DNA of 64,000 bases from Pseudarthrobacter equi (GTDB taxonomy: Bacteria > Actinomycetota > Actinomycetes > Actinomycetales > Micrococcaceae): contig NZ_LT629779.1 in assembly GCF_900105535.1 (NCBI RefSeq), positions 1,116,001-1,180,000 of the forward strand. The letters run 5' to 3'. Positions 42,167 through 51,421 of this stretch are shown here, in pieces (position 1 is the first letter of the stretch; each line of letters opens with the position of its first letter). The translations under genes and the position numbers were made by a program. The notes under the pieces are model-generated. The model searched no databases. It had not been told where the DNA came from and saw nothing but the letters and a program-made list of their open reading frames with translations.

Positions 42167-44404
42167 ATGGTTGAAAACCGGAACGCCACCCTTTCCCAGA
42201 CCGATACTGATTCTGACGCTGATTTTGGGGCTGCCGCTTCCTTTGCGCAGCCGTCCCCTCCGGGCGGTTCCGGCACCGGCACCCACAGCCAGGCGCTGGC
42301 TGTGCTGCGTGAGCTGGTGGGAAACCCGGGGGCAGATTTCCACGACGGCCAGTACGAGGCCATTGAGGCATTGGTCGACGGCGGCCGGCGGGCTTTGGTG
42401 GTCCAGCGCACCGGGTGGGGCAAGTCGGCTGTCTACTTCGTGGCGTCCCTCCTGCTGCGCCGCCGCGGGGCCGGCCCCACCCTGATCGTGTCGCCGTTGC
42501 TGGCGCTCATGCGTGACCAGGTGGCCGCTGCCGCCAGGGCCGGTGTCCGGGCCGTCGCCATCAACTCGGCAAACCAGCTGGAGTGGGACACCGTCCGCGA
42601 ACAGCTTGCGGCGGACCAGGTTGACGTTCTCCTGGTCTCGCCGGAACGTTTGACCAACCCCTCTTTCCGGGAAAACCAGCTGCCGGAACTGATCCGGCGC
42701 ACCGGACTGCTGGTCATCGATGAAGCGCACTGCATCTCGGACTGGGGCCACGACTTCCGTCCTGATTACCGCCGGATCGCAGACCTCATCGAGCAGTTGC
42801 CGGACTCGGTGCCGGTTCTGGCCACCACGGCCACCGCCAACTCCCGCGTGGTCCACGACATCGAAGAGCAACTGGGTGCCGGCGTCCTGACCATCCGCGG
42901 GGCCCTCGGCCGCGATTCGCTGCGGCTCGGCGTCCTGGCGCTCCCTGACGCCCGCCAGCGCCTCGGGTGGCTGCTGACCCACCTGTCGGACCTGCCCGGC
43001 AGCGGCATCATCTACACCCTGACCGTTTCCGCCGCCGAGGACACCGCCCGGCTCCTGGCGGAGGCGGGCCACGAAGTGCTGTCCTACACCGGCCGCACCG
43101 ACCCCGCAGACCGGGAGCGCGCCGAGCAGCTGCTCAAGGACAACCAGGTCAAGGCCCTGGTGGCCACGTCCGCTCTGGGCATGGGCTTCGACAAGCCGGA
43201 CCTCGGGTTCGTGGTCCACCTCGGGGCGCCGTCGTCGCCGGTTGCCTACTACCAGCAGGTGGGCCGTGCAGGGCGTGGAGCCGCCAACGCCGATGTCCTG
43301 CTCTTGCCGGGCTCCGAGGACCGCGACATCTGGCAGTACTTCGCCACCGCGTCCATGCCGTCGGAGGAGAAAGCTGCCGCTGTCCTGACGGCGCTCGCCG
43401 ACGCGGGAAGTGCCGTGTCCACCGTGGCGCTGGAGGCACGGGTGGACCTGCGCCGGACCCCGCTTGAGTTGCTGCTCAAGGTCCTCTCGGTGGATGGGGC
43501 CGTGGAAAGGGTAGGCGGTGGCTGGCGTTCCACCGGGCGGCCGTGGGTCTATGACGCGGAGCGGTACCAGCGCATTGCCGAGGCCCGGGTGGATGAACAG
43601 GACTCCATGATCATCTACCAGGACACTGCCGGGTGCCGGATGGAATACATCACGTCCGTCCTTGATGATGAGACCGCCCACGCCTGTGGCCGGTGCGACA
43701 ACTGCGCCGGGCAGTGGTTCCCCGCCGACGTCGCAGCTGATGCCACGAACGCGGCCGGGCAGACGCTCAGCAGGGCCGGCGGCGTCCTTGAGCCGCGGCT
43801 GCAGTGGCCCAGCGGGATGGACCGGCTGGGCGTTCCGGTCAAGGGAAAGATCAAGCCGCCGGAGGCGCTGTCAGAGGGCCGCGTCCTGGCCAGGCTGACC
43901 GACCTTGGCTGGGGCGGTGCCCTGCGGACCATCTTCGCCGCCGGCGCGGAAGACCGTCCGGTGGACCCTGCCATGCTGCAGGCCTGCGTCCAGGTCCTGC
44001 GGGAGTGGGGAACAGGTGACTCCCGGACGGCGGGCTGGAGCGGTGGAGGCCGGCCTGCGGCGATCGTGAGCATGCCGTCGCGCAGCAAACCGCAGCTGGT
44101 GGAATCCCTCGCCCGCGGGATTTCGGACATTGGCCGCATCCCCTATCTCGGCGCCCTGCAGTTGGCCCACGGCGGCCCCACAGGAAGCCGCGGCGGCAAC
44201 AGCGCCTACCGGTTGGCCGGGGTCTGGGACCGGGTGGTGGTTGGCCCCGAGCTCGAAGCGGCGTTGGGTTCCATCCAGGGGCAGAGCGTGATGCTGATCG
44301 ACGACCTGGCGGACAGCCGGTGGACCCTTACGGTCGCGGGGCGCGCCCTTCGGCAGGCCGGGGCCGGGGCTGTGCTTCCGCTGGTTCTGGCGCAGGCCGG
44401 CTGA
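42167..44404 (+). CDS. RecQ-family DNA helicase with C-terminal phosphoribosyltransferase-like domain
   Basis: This is a 745-aa protein. It has a superfamily 2 helicase core: Walker A QRTGWGKSAVYF (about residue 82), DEAHCISDWGHDFRPDY (about 184), TATAN, and motif VI QQVGRAGRG, followed by a zinc-binding region with CGRCDNC (about 506). The last 100 residues are unlike standard RecQ: they contain GQSVMLIDDLADSRWTLT (about 708), resembling the PRPP loop of ComF-type phosphoribosyltransferases. ATG 42167 has GATACT 6 bases upstream (leaderless pattern); the frame is open far upstream without family homology. It likely works in DNA repair; the tail's role is unknown. Confidence 0.92.
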   Translation: MVENRNATLSQTDTDSDADFGAAASFAQPSPPGGSGTGTHSQALAVLRELVGNPGADFHDGQYEAIEALVDGGRRALVVQRTGWGKSAVYFVASLLLRRRGAGPTLIVSPLLALMRDQVAAAARAGVRAVAINSANQLEWDTVREQLAADQVDVLLVSPERLTNPSFRENQLPELIRRTGLLVIDEAHCISDWGHDFRPDYRRIADLIEQLPDSVPVLATTATANSRVVHDIEEQLGAGVLTIRGALGRDSLRLGVLALPDARQRLGWLLTHLSDLPGSGIIYTLTVSAAEDTARLLAEAGHEVLSYTGRTDPADRERAEQLLKDNQVKALVATSALGMGFDKPDLGFVVHLGAPSSPVAYYQQVGRAGRGAANADVLLLPGSEDRDIWQYFATASMPSEEKAAAVLTALADAGSAVSTVALEARVDLRRTPLELLLKVLSVDGAVERVGGGWRSTGRPWVYDAERYQRIAEARVDEQDSMIIYQDTAGCRMEYITSVLDDETAHACGRCDNCAGQWFPADVAADATNAAGQTLSRAGGVLEPRLQWPSGMDRLGVPVKGKIKPPEALSEGRVLARLTDLGWGGALRTIFAAGAEDRPVDPAMLQACVQVLREWGTGDSRTAGWSGGGRPAAIVSMPSRSKPQLVESLARGISDIGRIPYLGALQLAHGGPTGSRGGNSAYRLAGVWDRVVVGPELEAALGSIQGQSVMLIDDLADSRWTLTVAGRALRQAGAGAVLPLVLAQAG

Positions 44405-45809
44405 CCGCTGCTCCCGCATGCCGCGGGAGCAGGACACTGTCCACGGTGCTGGCCAGCATCAGGACTGCCATGGCCAGAAAGGCTCCGCGGTACGGACCTG
44501 CGTCATCCTGGGGAAATGAGCCAAGTCCGTCGAAGATGCGGATCAGCAAGGCAGCTACTGCGATCCCGGCACCCGTGGCGAGCTGCACCAGCGTTGCCGA
44601 AACGGTGTTGGCCGACGTCAACTGCGCGGGGACGATATCGGCGTACTGCACCGACGCGTAGGACGAGAACCCGATGGAGCGGAACGCCCCGCTGCAGACC
44701 AGCAGGGCAAACGTCAGCACCTGCGGAGTCTCCGGGGTCAGCAGCGCGCACAGCGCAAAAGTGGCTGCTGACGCGAGGGACGCGAACACCAGCATGGCCT
44801 TGAACCCGAAGCGGCGGATCAGGGGAGTGGTGGCCGGTTTGATACCGATGTTGCCGATGAAGACGGCGGCCACCATGATGCCTGCGTGGATGGGGGTCCA
44901 CCCGAAACCGGCCTGGAACATCAGGGGCAGCAGGAAGGGAACCGAGCTGATGGTCAGCCGGTAAACGAATCCGCCGGTGGCCATCGCGCGGAACGTGCGG
45001 GTCCGGAACACGTCCAGGTTGAACAGGGGGTTGCTGGCACGGCGCATCCAGAGCACGGCCGCGAGCAGGGAGGCTGCACCTGCTGCTGCACTGATGCCCG
45101 CCCAGGGGCCGTCCGGGTGGGAGCTTGCCAGTTCAAGGCCAACCACCAGGGCGCCGACACCCAGCGTGGTGAGGAACAGCCCGGGCCAGTCCAGCCGCCG
45201 GCCTTTATCGCCAGCAGACGTTGGGACCAGGCGCAGGGCCGCAAGGAAGGCCGCCAGCCCCAGCGGGAGGTTGATCAGGAAGATCCAGTGCCAGGACAGG
45301 TACGTGGTGAGTGCACCGCCCACCAGGGGTGCGAGGACCGGCGCCAGCAGGCCGGGCCAGACGAGGAACGCCGTGGCCCGTAAAAGCTCCGATTTAGGCG
45401 TGCCGCGCAGCACCACCAGCGTGCCCACCGGAACCATCATGGCGCCCCCGGCACCCTGGGCGACGCGGCTCAGCGTCAGTGTGGTGAGGTCCTGGCTGAG
45501 GGCACAGGCCAGTGAAGCAACGGTGAAGATGGCAACGGCCAGGCAGAAGATCCTTCGCGCCCCAAAGCGTTCGGCCAGCCAGCCGCTGATGGGAATACCG
45601 ATGGCGACGGTGAGCAGGTAGGCCGTCATGGTGATGTTGACGTCTGCCGCGGGAACACTGAAGTCGGCTGAGATATTGGGGATGGCAGTGGTGAGGATGG
45701 TCCCGTCGAGGAACTCCATGAAGAAGGTTGCTGCCACCAGGAGGGCCAGCCGCGGGCTCCATGCCTTCGCGGCGTCCCCCTGCGCGTGGGCCCGATCTCT
45801 TACTGCCAT
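44328..45809 (-). CDS. MFS transporter, DHA2 (EmrB/QacA) type
   Basis: This is a 493-aa membrane protein with about 13-14 helices, a proton-driven exporter of the drug:H+ antiporter 2 family. The family signatures are ATFFMEFLDGTILTTAIPNI in helix 1 (with the Asp), SGWLAERFGARRIF in the loop after helix 2 and the helix 5 region around GPL/APLVGGALTTYLSWHWIF. The C-terminal tail is Pro/Arg-rich. Its last 77 bp overlap the 3' end of the recQ gene on the opposite strand. The substrate is unknown, and no dedicated regulator is adjacent. Confidence 0.92.
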   Translation of the reverse strand: MAVRDRAHAQGDAAKAWSPRLALLVAATFFMEFLDGTILTTAIPNISADFSVPAADVNITMTAYLLTVAIGIPISGWLAERFGARRIFCLAVAIFTVASLACALSQDLTTLTLSRVAQGAGGAMMVPVGTLVVLRGTPKSELLRATAFLVWPGLLAPVLAPLVGGALTTYLSWHWIFLINLPLGLAAFLAALRLVPTSAGDKGRRLDWPGLFLTTLGVGALVVGLELASSHPDGPWAGISAAAGAASLLAAVLWMRRASNPLFNLDVFRTRTFRAMATGGFVYRLTISSVPFLLPLMFQAGFGWTPIHAGIMVAAVFIGNIGIKPATTPLIRRFGFKAMLVFASLASAATFALCALLTPETPQVLTFALLVCSGAFRSIGFSSYASVQYADIVPAQLTSANTVSATLVQLATGAGIAVAALLIRIFDGLGSFPQDDAGPYRGAFLAMAVLMLASTVDSVLLPRHAGAAVSRPAPEPAEAQPRPRPAEGRAPRP

Positions 45810-46040
45810 CCGCTTATCCTGCCACCAGGCAGCCTGCGCCAGCAGAGTGCGTCCGATCCCCGGACTGCAGCGGAGTTGCCGGATGGAGATCTGTCGTCTG
45901 GCTGGCTTGGGTCGGGAACTCGCGTCTTGCCGCTCGGGTCAGAGGCTTGTTCGCAGGACTGTGCCTTCAAGGCTCTGATCCGCGAACAAGGCCAGGAGCA
46001 AGACCGGACCACGCGGGACAACGCCCCCGGGTACGCAAAA

Positions 46041-46065
46041 GGCCCCGATCCAAGGGACCGGGGCC
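46041..46065 (-). terminator. Terminator downstream of tRNA-Ser(GCT)
   Basis: An 11-bp stem with one mismatch (46041-46051 with 46055-46065) and short loop is followed on the minus strand by TTTT (46037-46040). It lies 5 bases after the tRNA 3' end. Confidence 0.8.
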
Positions 46066-46070
46066 GAACG

Positions 46071-46158
46071 CGGAGACGGGGGGATTTGAACCCCCGGTGG
46101 AGTTGTGCCCCACACTTCATTAGCAGTGAAGCCCATTCGGCCGCTCTGGCACGTCTCC
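46071..46158 (-). tRNA. tRNA-Ser (anticodon GCT)
   Basis: On the minus strand an 88-base class II cloverleaf is visible: acceptor GGAGACG/CGTCTCC, anticodon arm CTTCA-CTGCTAA-TGAAG (anticodon GCT, reading AGC/AGU), a long variable arm and T-loop GTTCAAATC. CCA is not encoded. Confidence 0.95.
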
Positions 46159-46257
46159 AATTGCTATTCCTAGCCCACCAAGGATACGCAGATCCGGCCA
46201 TGCAGTGCAAAACGGCTGCGGCCCCGCGATGCGGAAGGCTGGCCGGGGCCGGTCAGC

Positions 46258-46878
46258 CTAGGCAGCGGGCTGGACCGGGCGCACCATCCTGATCTCGGGC
46301 AGGTCCTCCCAGTCCGCCAAAGTGTCGGCCACGCCGTCCGGTTTGAAGCCGAACCGACGGTAGAAGCCGACGGCCCGGCTGTTGCCAGCGGCCACCCACA
46401 GGCTCGCAGCCTGGGTGCCCAGGGCAGCGCCGAGCAGCTGCCGGCCAAGGCCCAGCCCTTGGTGGGATGCCAGCAGGTACAGCCCCCACAGTTCCAGGGG
46501 GCCGGACTCTGGCGGCGGGTGTCCTTCCGGGGAATCCGTAGCGGGAACTGATCGGACACCGGCGAAGCCCACCACCGTGTCGCCGTCGCACGCCACCCAC
46601 GCTTCGGCCGGGTCCGGCCGGTCCAGCAGGTGCCGCCACAGCGCCAGCCGGCCCTCCCGGTCAGCCGTCGCCAGGAACGCGTCGGACAGCATCCCGCGGT
46701 AGGTTTCCTGCCAGCACCGGATGTGCACGTCTGCAAGCCGCTCCACATCCGTGGCAACAGCCCTGCGGACCGAGACAGCAGGCGGCACCGAGACCGCAGG
46801 CCGAGGCACCGCAGGCCCAGACACGCCAGGCCCAGGCACACCAGACCCAGACTCATCCGGCGTGGCTGCCGCCGTCAC
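46258..46878 (-). CDS. GNAT family N-acetyltransferase
   Basis: This is a 206-aa acetyltransferase. The GNAT core covers about residues 38-206, with VRRAVATDVERLADVHIRCW at the start, the acetyl-CoA binding motif in HQGLGLGRQLLGAAL (Q/RxxGxG/A type) and the late strand FYRRFGFKPDG. The first 37 residues are a Pro/Gly/Val/Ser-rich extension with 5-residue repeats. GTG 46878 overlaps the prolyl oligopeptidase stop by 4 bp (GTGA), so the two are co-translated. The acceptor substrate is unknown; a peptide or amino acid product of the peptidase is one possibility, by inference. Confidence 0.86.
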   Translation of the reverse strand: MTAAATPDESGSGVPGPGVSGPAVPRPAVSVPPAVSVRRAVATDVERLADVHIRCWQETYRGMLSDAFLATADREGRLALWRHLLDRPDPAEAWVACDGDTVVGFAGVRSVPATDSPEGHPPPESGPLELWGLYLLASHQGLGLGRQLLGAALGTQAASLWVAAGNSRAVGFYRRFGFKPDGVADTLADWEDLPEIRMVRPVQPAA

Positions 46879-49169
46879 GACGTTCCGCCCGCCAGCGCCT
46901 TCCACAGGAAGTGCTGGCTGCGAGCCTGCAAGGCTGCCGCCTGCCGGTTGTCCGATGCCCCCGCGTGGCCGCCCTCCAGTGCTTCGTGGAACCAGACGTT
47001 GGGTATGCCCATGGCGAGCATGCGGGCAGCCATCTTCCGTGCCTGCACGGGGCCCACGCGGTCGTCCGAGGTGGCCGTCCAGATGAACGTTTCCGGGTAT
47101 TCGATGCCGTCCTTGAGCAGGTGGTACGGGGAGAACGTCCGGATGTACTCCCACTGCTCCGCCACGTCCGGGTCCCCGTATTCGGCGATCCAGGAGTGCC
47201 CGGCGGACAGCTTGGTGTACCGGCGCATGTCCAGCAGCGGCACGCCACAGGACACGGCCCGGAACAGGTCGGGGTAGCGGGTCAGCATGTTGCCCACCAG
47301 CAGCCCGCCGTTCGAGCCGCCCACGCAGCCCAGGCGCTCGCGGGAGGTGACGCCGCGGGAAATCAGGTCCCGCGCCACCGCGGCGAAGTCCTCGTAGGCT
47401 TTGTGCCGGTTTTCCTGCAGGGCGGCGCGGTGCCACGCCGGCCCGTATTCGCCGCCGCCGCGGATGTTCGCCACCACGTAGACGCCACCGCGCGAGTGCG
47501 GTGCCTCCCCGCAGTCGACCGGCAGGCCGGTGGTCCGCCGCTCCAGCCAGGCCCGCCCCACCGTTCCGCTGTAGGCGGGCGTCCGGGAGACCTCGAAGCC
47601 GCCGTAGCCGGAGAGCTGGGTGGGGTTCTGGCCGTCGAGGGGCAGGTTGTGGGAGGAGACCTGGAAGTACGGAACCCGGGTGCCGTAGTCGGAGACCGCG
47701 AAGTGCTGCTGGACCTCGTACTCGGCGTCGGAGAAGAACGACGGCGAGGACTTCACCTCCGTGTGCCGGCTCACCACGCCGTGCGTCCCGGCATCGTCTC
47801 GGCCACGTTCCAGCGTGCCGCGCATCAGCGTGCTGGGCGTGGTGAATCCGGTGGCGATCAGCCAGAAGTCGTCGCCCGCACCGCCGTCGGCCGCTGCTTC
47901 ATCCTCATCGTCCACGGCATAGGCGTTGACGTCATGCAGCGGCGGGCAGGCGTCCAGGAGCGTGGAGGCCCAGGCGGAGCCGTCCCCGAAGGACCCGTCG
48001 GCGGCATCGGCCGGGCGGGACGGGTCCAGCACCCGGATTTCCGAGGACACGTCCCTCAGAAGGTTGAGGAGCAGGAAGTTCCGCGTCCAGCTCCACGACT
48101 GCAGGGACGTGTGGGCGTCCGGCGTGAACAGCACCACGAGGTCGCGTGCTCCGGCCAGATAGTCCTCGAAATTGGCGGCCAGCAGGGCGCCGGCCGGATA
48201 GGTGGTGCCATCCAGCGCCCAGTCCCGCTGCGGGCGGAACAGCAGCCATTCGCGGTGTGCGCTGACGTTGACGTCGGTGGGAACGTCGATGGCCACCCAT
48301 GAACCGTCGCGCAGCACCAGGTTTGTCCGGTTGAAGAAGTCGATGTAGTCCACGGCGAAGGTGCGTTCGAAACCGGGGGTGGAGTCGTGCGCCACCACGG
48401 CCATCATGTGCTGTTCGGGAACCTCGAACAGCCGGGGTGCGCCGGCCAGGGTTTCGCCGCGGTTCAGGGTGACACCGGTCCGGGCGTAGGAGGACGCCGT
48501 CCTGGGCAGCCCGTCCGCCGTGGAGGAGACCAGGAGGGTGTCCGCGTCCAGCCAGGACACGTTGCCCTTCGCCGTCGGCAGGTCAAAACCGCCCGCCGCC
48601 GGGTCAATAAACGTGCGGGATTCGACGTCGAACTCCCGGTACCGGTTCGCGTCGCCGCCGTCGGGGGAGAGCGCCAGCAGCGCGTGCCGGTAAGGCTCGC
48701 CCACGGCCGGCCGGAGGAACGTGGCGCCGTGGAACACCCACTCCTCGCCCTCGGCGGCTGCCAGGGCGTCCACGTCCAGCAGGACGTCCCACTCGGGGGA
48801 ATCCGTGCAGTAGCTTTCCCAGGTGGTGCGGCGCCACAGGCCCTTGGGGTTGTCCCGGTCCTTCCAGAAGTTGTAGTACCAGTCGCCGCGCTTGCCTACC
48901 ATGGCGATCCTGTCGGTGGAGTCCAGCACCTCCAGGATGCTGCCCTCGAGCTCGGCGTAGTCGGCGTCCTCCAGGAGGTCTTCCGTGCGTGAGTTCTGCT
49001 CCTTGACCCAGGCGAGCGGCTCTTCGCCGTAGATCTCCTCGAGCCACACATTTTCGTCGGTTGGCTCCGGTGCGAGGCCGCCAAGGCCGCCGGGGCCGGT
49101 GCCCGCAGGCCTGCCGTCCGTGGGGGTGTTGCCGTGGCCGGACGCTGAATCAGCTGCAGTGGTGGTCAT
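46875..49169 (-). CDS. Prolyl oligopeptidase family serine peptidase (S9A)
   Basis: This is a 764-aa cytosolic peptidase with an N-terminal beta-propeller (about residues 60-480) that restricts access to peptides and a C-terminal alpha/beta-hydrolase domain. The catalytic triad is visible: Ser in GCVGGSNGG, Asp in TATSDDRVGPVQ and His in EALEGGHAGASD, with the oxyanion-side stretch VVANIRGGGEYGPAWH. No signal peptide is present. ATG 49169 is used; ATG 49178 would add three residues. The long acidic insert around residue 430 (DDEDEAAADGGAGDD) is unusual. It shares an operon with the GNAT gene. Confidence 0.92.
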   Translation of the reverse strand: MTTTAADSASGHGNTPTDGRPAGTGPGGLGGLAPEPTDENVWLEEIYGEEPLAWVKEQNSRTEDLLEDADYAELEGSILEVLDSTDRIAMVGKRGDWYYNFWKDRDNPKGLWRRTTWESYCTDSPEWDVLLDVDALAAAEGEEWVFHGATFLRPAVGEPYRHALLALSPDGGDANRYREFDVESRTFIDPAAGGFDLPTAKGNVSWLDADTLLVSSTADGLPRTASSYARTGVTLNRGETLAGAPRLFEVPEQHMMAVVAHDSTPGFERTFAVDYIDFFNRTNLVLRDGSWVAIDVPTDVNVSAHREWLLFRPQRDWALDGTTYPAGALLAANFEDYLAGARDLVVLFTPDAHTSLQSWSWTRNFLLLNLLRDVSSEIRVLDPSRPADAADGSFGDGSAWASTLLDACPPLHDVNAYAVDDEDEAAADGGAGDDFWLIATGFTTPSTLMRGTLERGRDDAGTHGVVSRHTEVKSSPSFFSDAEYEVQQHFAVSDYGTRVPYFQVSSHNLPLDGQNPTQLSGYGGFEVSRTPAYSGTVGRAWLERRTTGLPVDCGEAPHSRGGVYVVANIRGGGEYGPAWHRAALQENRHKAYEDFAAVARDLISRGVTSRERLGCVGGSNGGLLVGNMLTRYPDLFRAVSCGVPLLDMRRYTKLSAGHSWIAEYGDPDVAEQWEYIRTFSPYHLLKDGIEYPETFIWTATSDDRVGPVQARKMAARMLAMGIPNVWFHEALEGGHAGASDNRQAAALQARSQHFLWKALAGGTS

Positions 49170-49256
49170 GCGCCCCATCCAAACAACATCCGCTCGGGGG
49201 TGGCAAGTCAAGCGGCCAGCCCTCCCTCTTCAACGCAAGCCCGTACTCTGGAAGGC

Positions 49257-51209
49257 GTGGAAAATACGCAGAGCACCCGGACCGCCATCATCGGTGCCGG
49301 CCCCAGGGGCACCAGCGTCCTGGAGCGCCTGCTCGCCCACGCCAGTCACCGGGCCGAACGGGGACGCATGGCTGCCGTCCGGCTCCACATCGACGTCATC
49401 GACCCCTACCCCGCGGGGCCGGGGCACGTTTGGCAGCCAGGGCAGTCGCGGCTGTTCCTGATGAACACGCAGTCCTTCTATCCCACGCTGATTCCCGAGG
49501 ATCCCGACCTGCCGGCCGCCGTCGCCGGGACCACGTTCGACCGCTGGCGTGAACGGCAGCAGCAGGATCCGCTTCCGTCCCTCACCGCGGAGGAACTCGC
49601 CGAACTCGCAGTGCTCGGGTCCAACGACTTCCCCAGCCGTGCGATCTACGGCCGGTACCTGCGCTCCACGCTGGCGGACCTGCTCGCCGAGGCGCCCGAC
49701 GGCGTCACCATCGAATTCCACGAAACGTCCGCCCTGTCGGTGCACCCGGTGGGAGACGGAACGTTCGACGTCGGCCTGGCCACCGGGGCGGCGATCCGCG
49801 CCGATTCGGTGGTGCTGGCCCTCGGGCACATCCCGTCCAGGCTCAATCCCGAACAGCGCGAACTGCAGGCCTCCGCGGGGCAGCTGGGCCTGCGGTACCT
49901 GCCGCCGGACGTTCCGGCTGACGTGGACTGGGCCGTAATTCCGGCCGGTGAACCGGTCCTGGTGCGCGGCATGGGGTTGAACTTCTTCGACACGATGGTC
50001 CAGCTGACCGAGGGCCGCGGCGGAAAATTCACCGCCGGCGGCCCGGCCGGGCGGCTGGAGTATGAGCCCTCCGGCCAGGAACCGTTGATCATCGCCGCCT
50101 CCCGCAGGGGGACCCCCTACCGGGCCAAAGCGGCGCTGGAAGGCTATTACGCCTCCTCGGTCACCCTCCGCTACCTCACGGAGGCTGCCCTGGACCGGTT
50201 CGAGGCTGCCGGTATCCGTCCGGGGTTCGACCACGACCTCTGGCCCCTCCTGCACCGCGACACCCTCTGGGCCTACTACTCAACGCTGGTCCGCGCGCAG
50301 CCCGGTGCGGTCCCGGACAGTGCAGCGTTCCTGGCCGCCCTTGAGGAAGCCCTGCACCCGCACGCGCACAGCGCCGCCAACTGGGAAGACGCCGTGGACA
50401 GCGTGCTGGCCATCCACGTGGGGCCGCGGCACCGGCTGGACCTTCCGGGGCTCGCCGCGCCTTTGGCGGGACGCACTTTCGCGTCGCGCGCCGAGCAGGA
50501 CGCCGCCGTCGTCGAATTCCTCCTCGACGACGCCCGCCGCTCCTCGCTCGGCGAGGATGACCCCGTGAAGATGGCCATCGGTGCCCTGCACCACGGCCGC
50601 GCCGTCCTCAAAACGGCAGTGGCCGACGGCGGCATCACCGACGAATCCTGGGTGGCCGGCCTGCGTGGCTGGTTCGAGTCGTTCGTGGAAGGGCTGGCCA
50701 GCGGGCCGCCTGCGCTGCGCTCGGAGCAGCTGGCAGCGCTGGCGAGGGCCGGCATCGTCAGCTTTGTGGGTCCGGATCCGAAATTCGGCGTGGACCGCAA
50801 GGCCGGAACCTTCACCGCAGCCTCACCCTGGGTTGAGGGCCCGCCCGCCGCCGCCCGGACCATGGTGGAGGCCCTCGCGCCCGGCAACCGGGTCTCTGCC
50901 AACGACTCTCCGCTCCTGCAACAGCTGCTCAAGGACGGGCTGGTCCGGTCCAGGCACATGATGACCGCCGAGGGGGCGCCGGTGCAGTCCACCGGCCTGG
51001 ACGTGGAACCGCACCCGTACCGGCCCCTCGCCGCCAACGGGTCCGTCACCAAAGGGATGTACGTGCTGGGCCTGCAGCTTTCGTCCGCCCAGTGGGGAAC
51101 CGCCATCGCCGCCGAGGCGCACCAGCCGGGCACCCCGGCCTACCGCAGCGGCCAGCGCACGCTCCGGGACGCCGACGAAATCGCACAGGCCATCCTGGGC
51201 GCCGCGTAA
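49257..51209 (+). CDS. FAD/NAD(P)-binding protein of unknown function
   Basis: This is a 650-aa protein with an N-terminal dinucleotide-binding motif TAIIGAGPRGTSVLERLL, typical of the FAD-NAD(P)-binding family whose members are largely uncharacterised. A second conserved region, VVLALGHIPSRLNPEQ, also fits flavin-type folds, and PVLVRGMGLNFFDTMVQL follows. The C-terminal third has no motif I know. GTG 49257 is chosen because TACTCT (49244-49249) lies 7 bases upstream and GGAAGG could also serve as a ribosome-binding site. It is divergent from the peptidase and ends at a strong bidirectional terminator. It may be a monooxygenase or hydroxylase relative, but no function can be asserted. Confidence 0.82.
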   Translation: MENTQSTRTAIIGAGPRGTSVLERLLAHASHRAERGRMAAVRLHIDVIDPYPAGPGHVWQPGQSRLFLMNTQSFYPTLIPEDPDLPAAVAGTTFDRWRERQQQDPLPSLTAEELAELAVLGSNDFPSRAIYGRYLRSTLADLLAEAPDGVTIEFHETSALSVHPVGDGTFDVGLATGAAIRADSVVLALGHIPSRLNPEQRELQASAGQLGLRYLPPDVPADVDWAVIPAGEPVLVRGMGLNFFDTMVQLTEGRGGKFTAGGPAGRLEYEPSGQEPLIIAASRRGTPYRAKAALEGYYASSVTLRYLTEAALDRFEAAGIRPGFDHDLWPLLHRDTLWAYYSTLVRAQPGAVPDSAAFLAALEEALHPHAHSAANWEDAVDSVLAIHVGPRHRLDLPGLAAPLAGRTFASRAEQDAAVVEFLLDDARRSSLGEDDPVKMAIGALHHGRAVLKTAVADGGITDESWVAGLRGWFESFVEGLASGPPALRSEQLAALARAGIVSFVGPDPKFGVDRKAGTFTAASPWVEGPPAAARTMVEALAPGNRVSANDSPLLQQLLKDGLVRSRHMMTAEGAPVQSTGLDVEPHPYRPLAANGSVTKGMYVLGLQLSSAQWGTAIAAEAHQPGTPAYRSGQRTLRDADEIAQAILGAA

Positions 51210-51348
51210 CAGCGCGTCTTCCGCCCGGGAAATAACCCGGCGCAGCAGCACCTCCATCAAGGGCGACTCGTCCACGTACTCGGAAACCGTCGTCGTCCCC
51301 TGAGTTTTTGGGCACCCAACGCGGGGCATAAAAATACCGCGCAATGGA

Positions 51349-51392
51349 AAAGGGTGTCCCTCCCGGCCAACTGGCCGGGAGGGACACCCTTT
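51349..51392. terminator. Bidirectional terminator between convergent genes
   Basis: A perfect 20-bp stem (51349-51368 with 51373-51392) with loop AACT sits between the FAD-binding protein gene and the nuclease gene. A-rich sequence on the left and T-rich on the right suit termination on both strands. Confidence 0.9.
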
Positions 51393-51421
51393 CTCGTGTT
51401 CTATGCCTTACCGGCGCAGCA

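Noticed and set aside
46879..47436. Open frame extending the GNAT gene upstream
   Set aside because: It runs through the prolyl oligopeptidase gene in another frame; the GTG at 46878 gives the usual 4-bp overlap.
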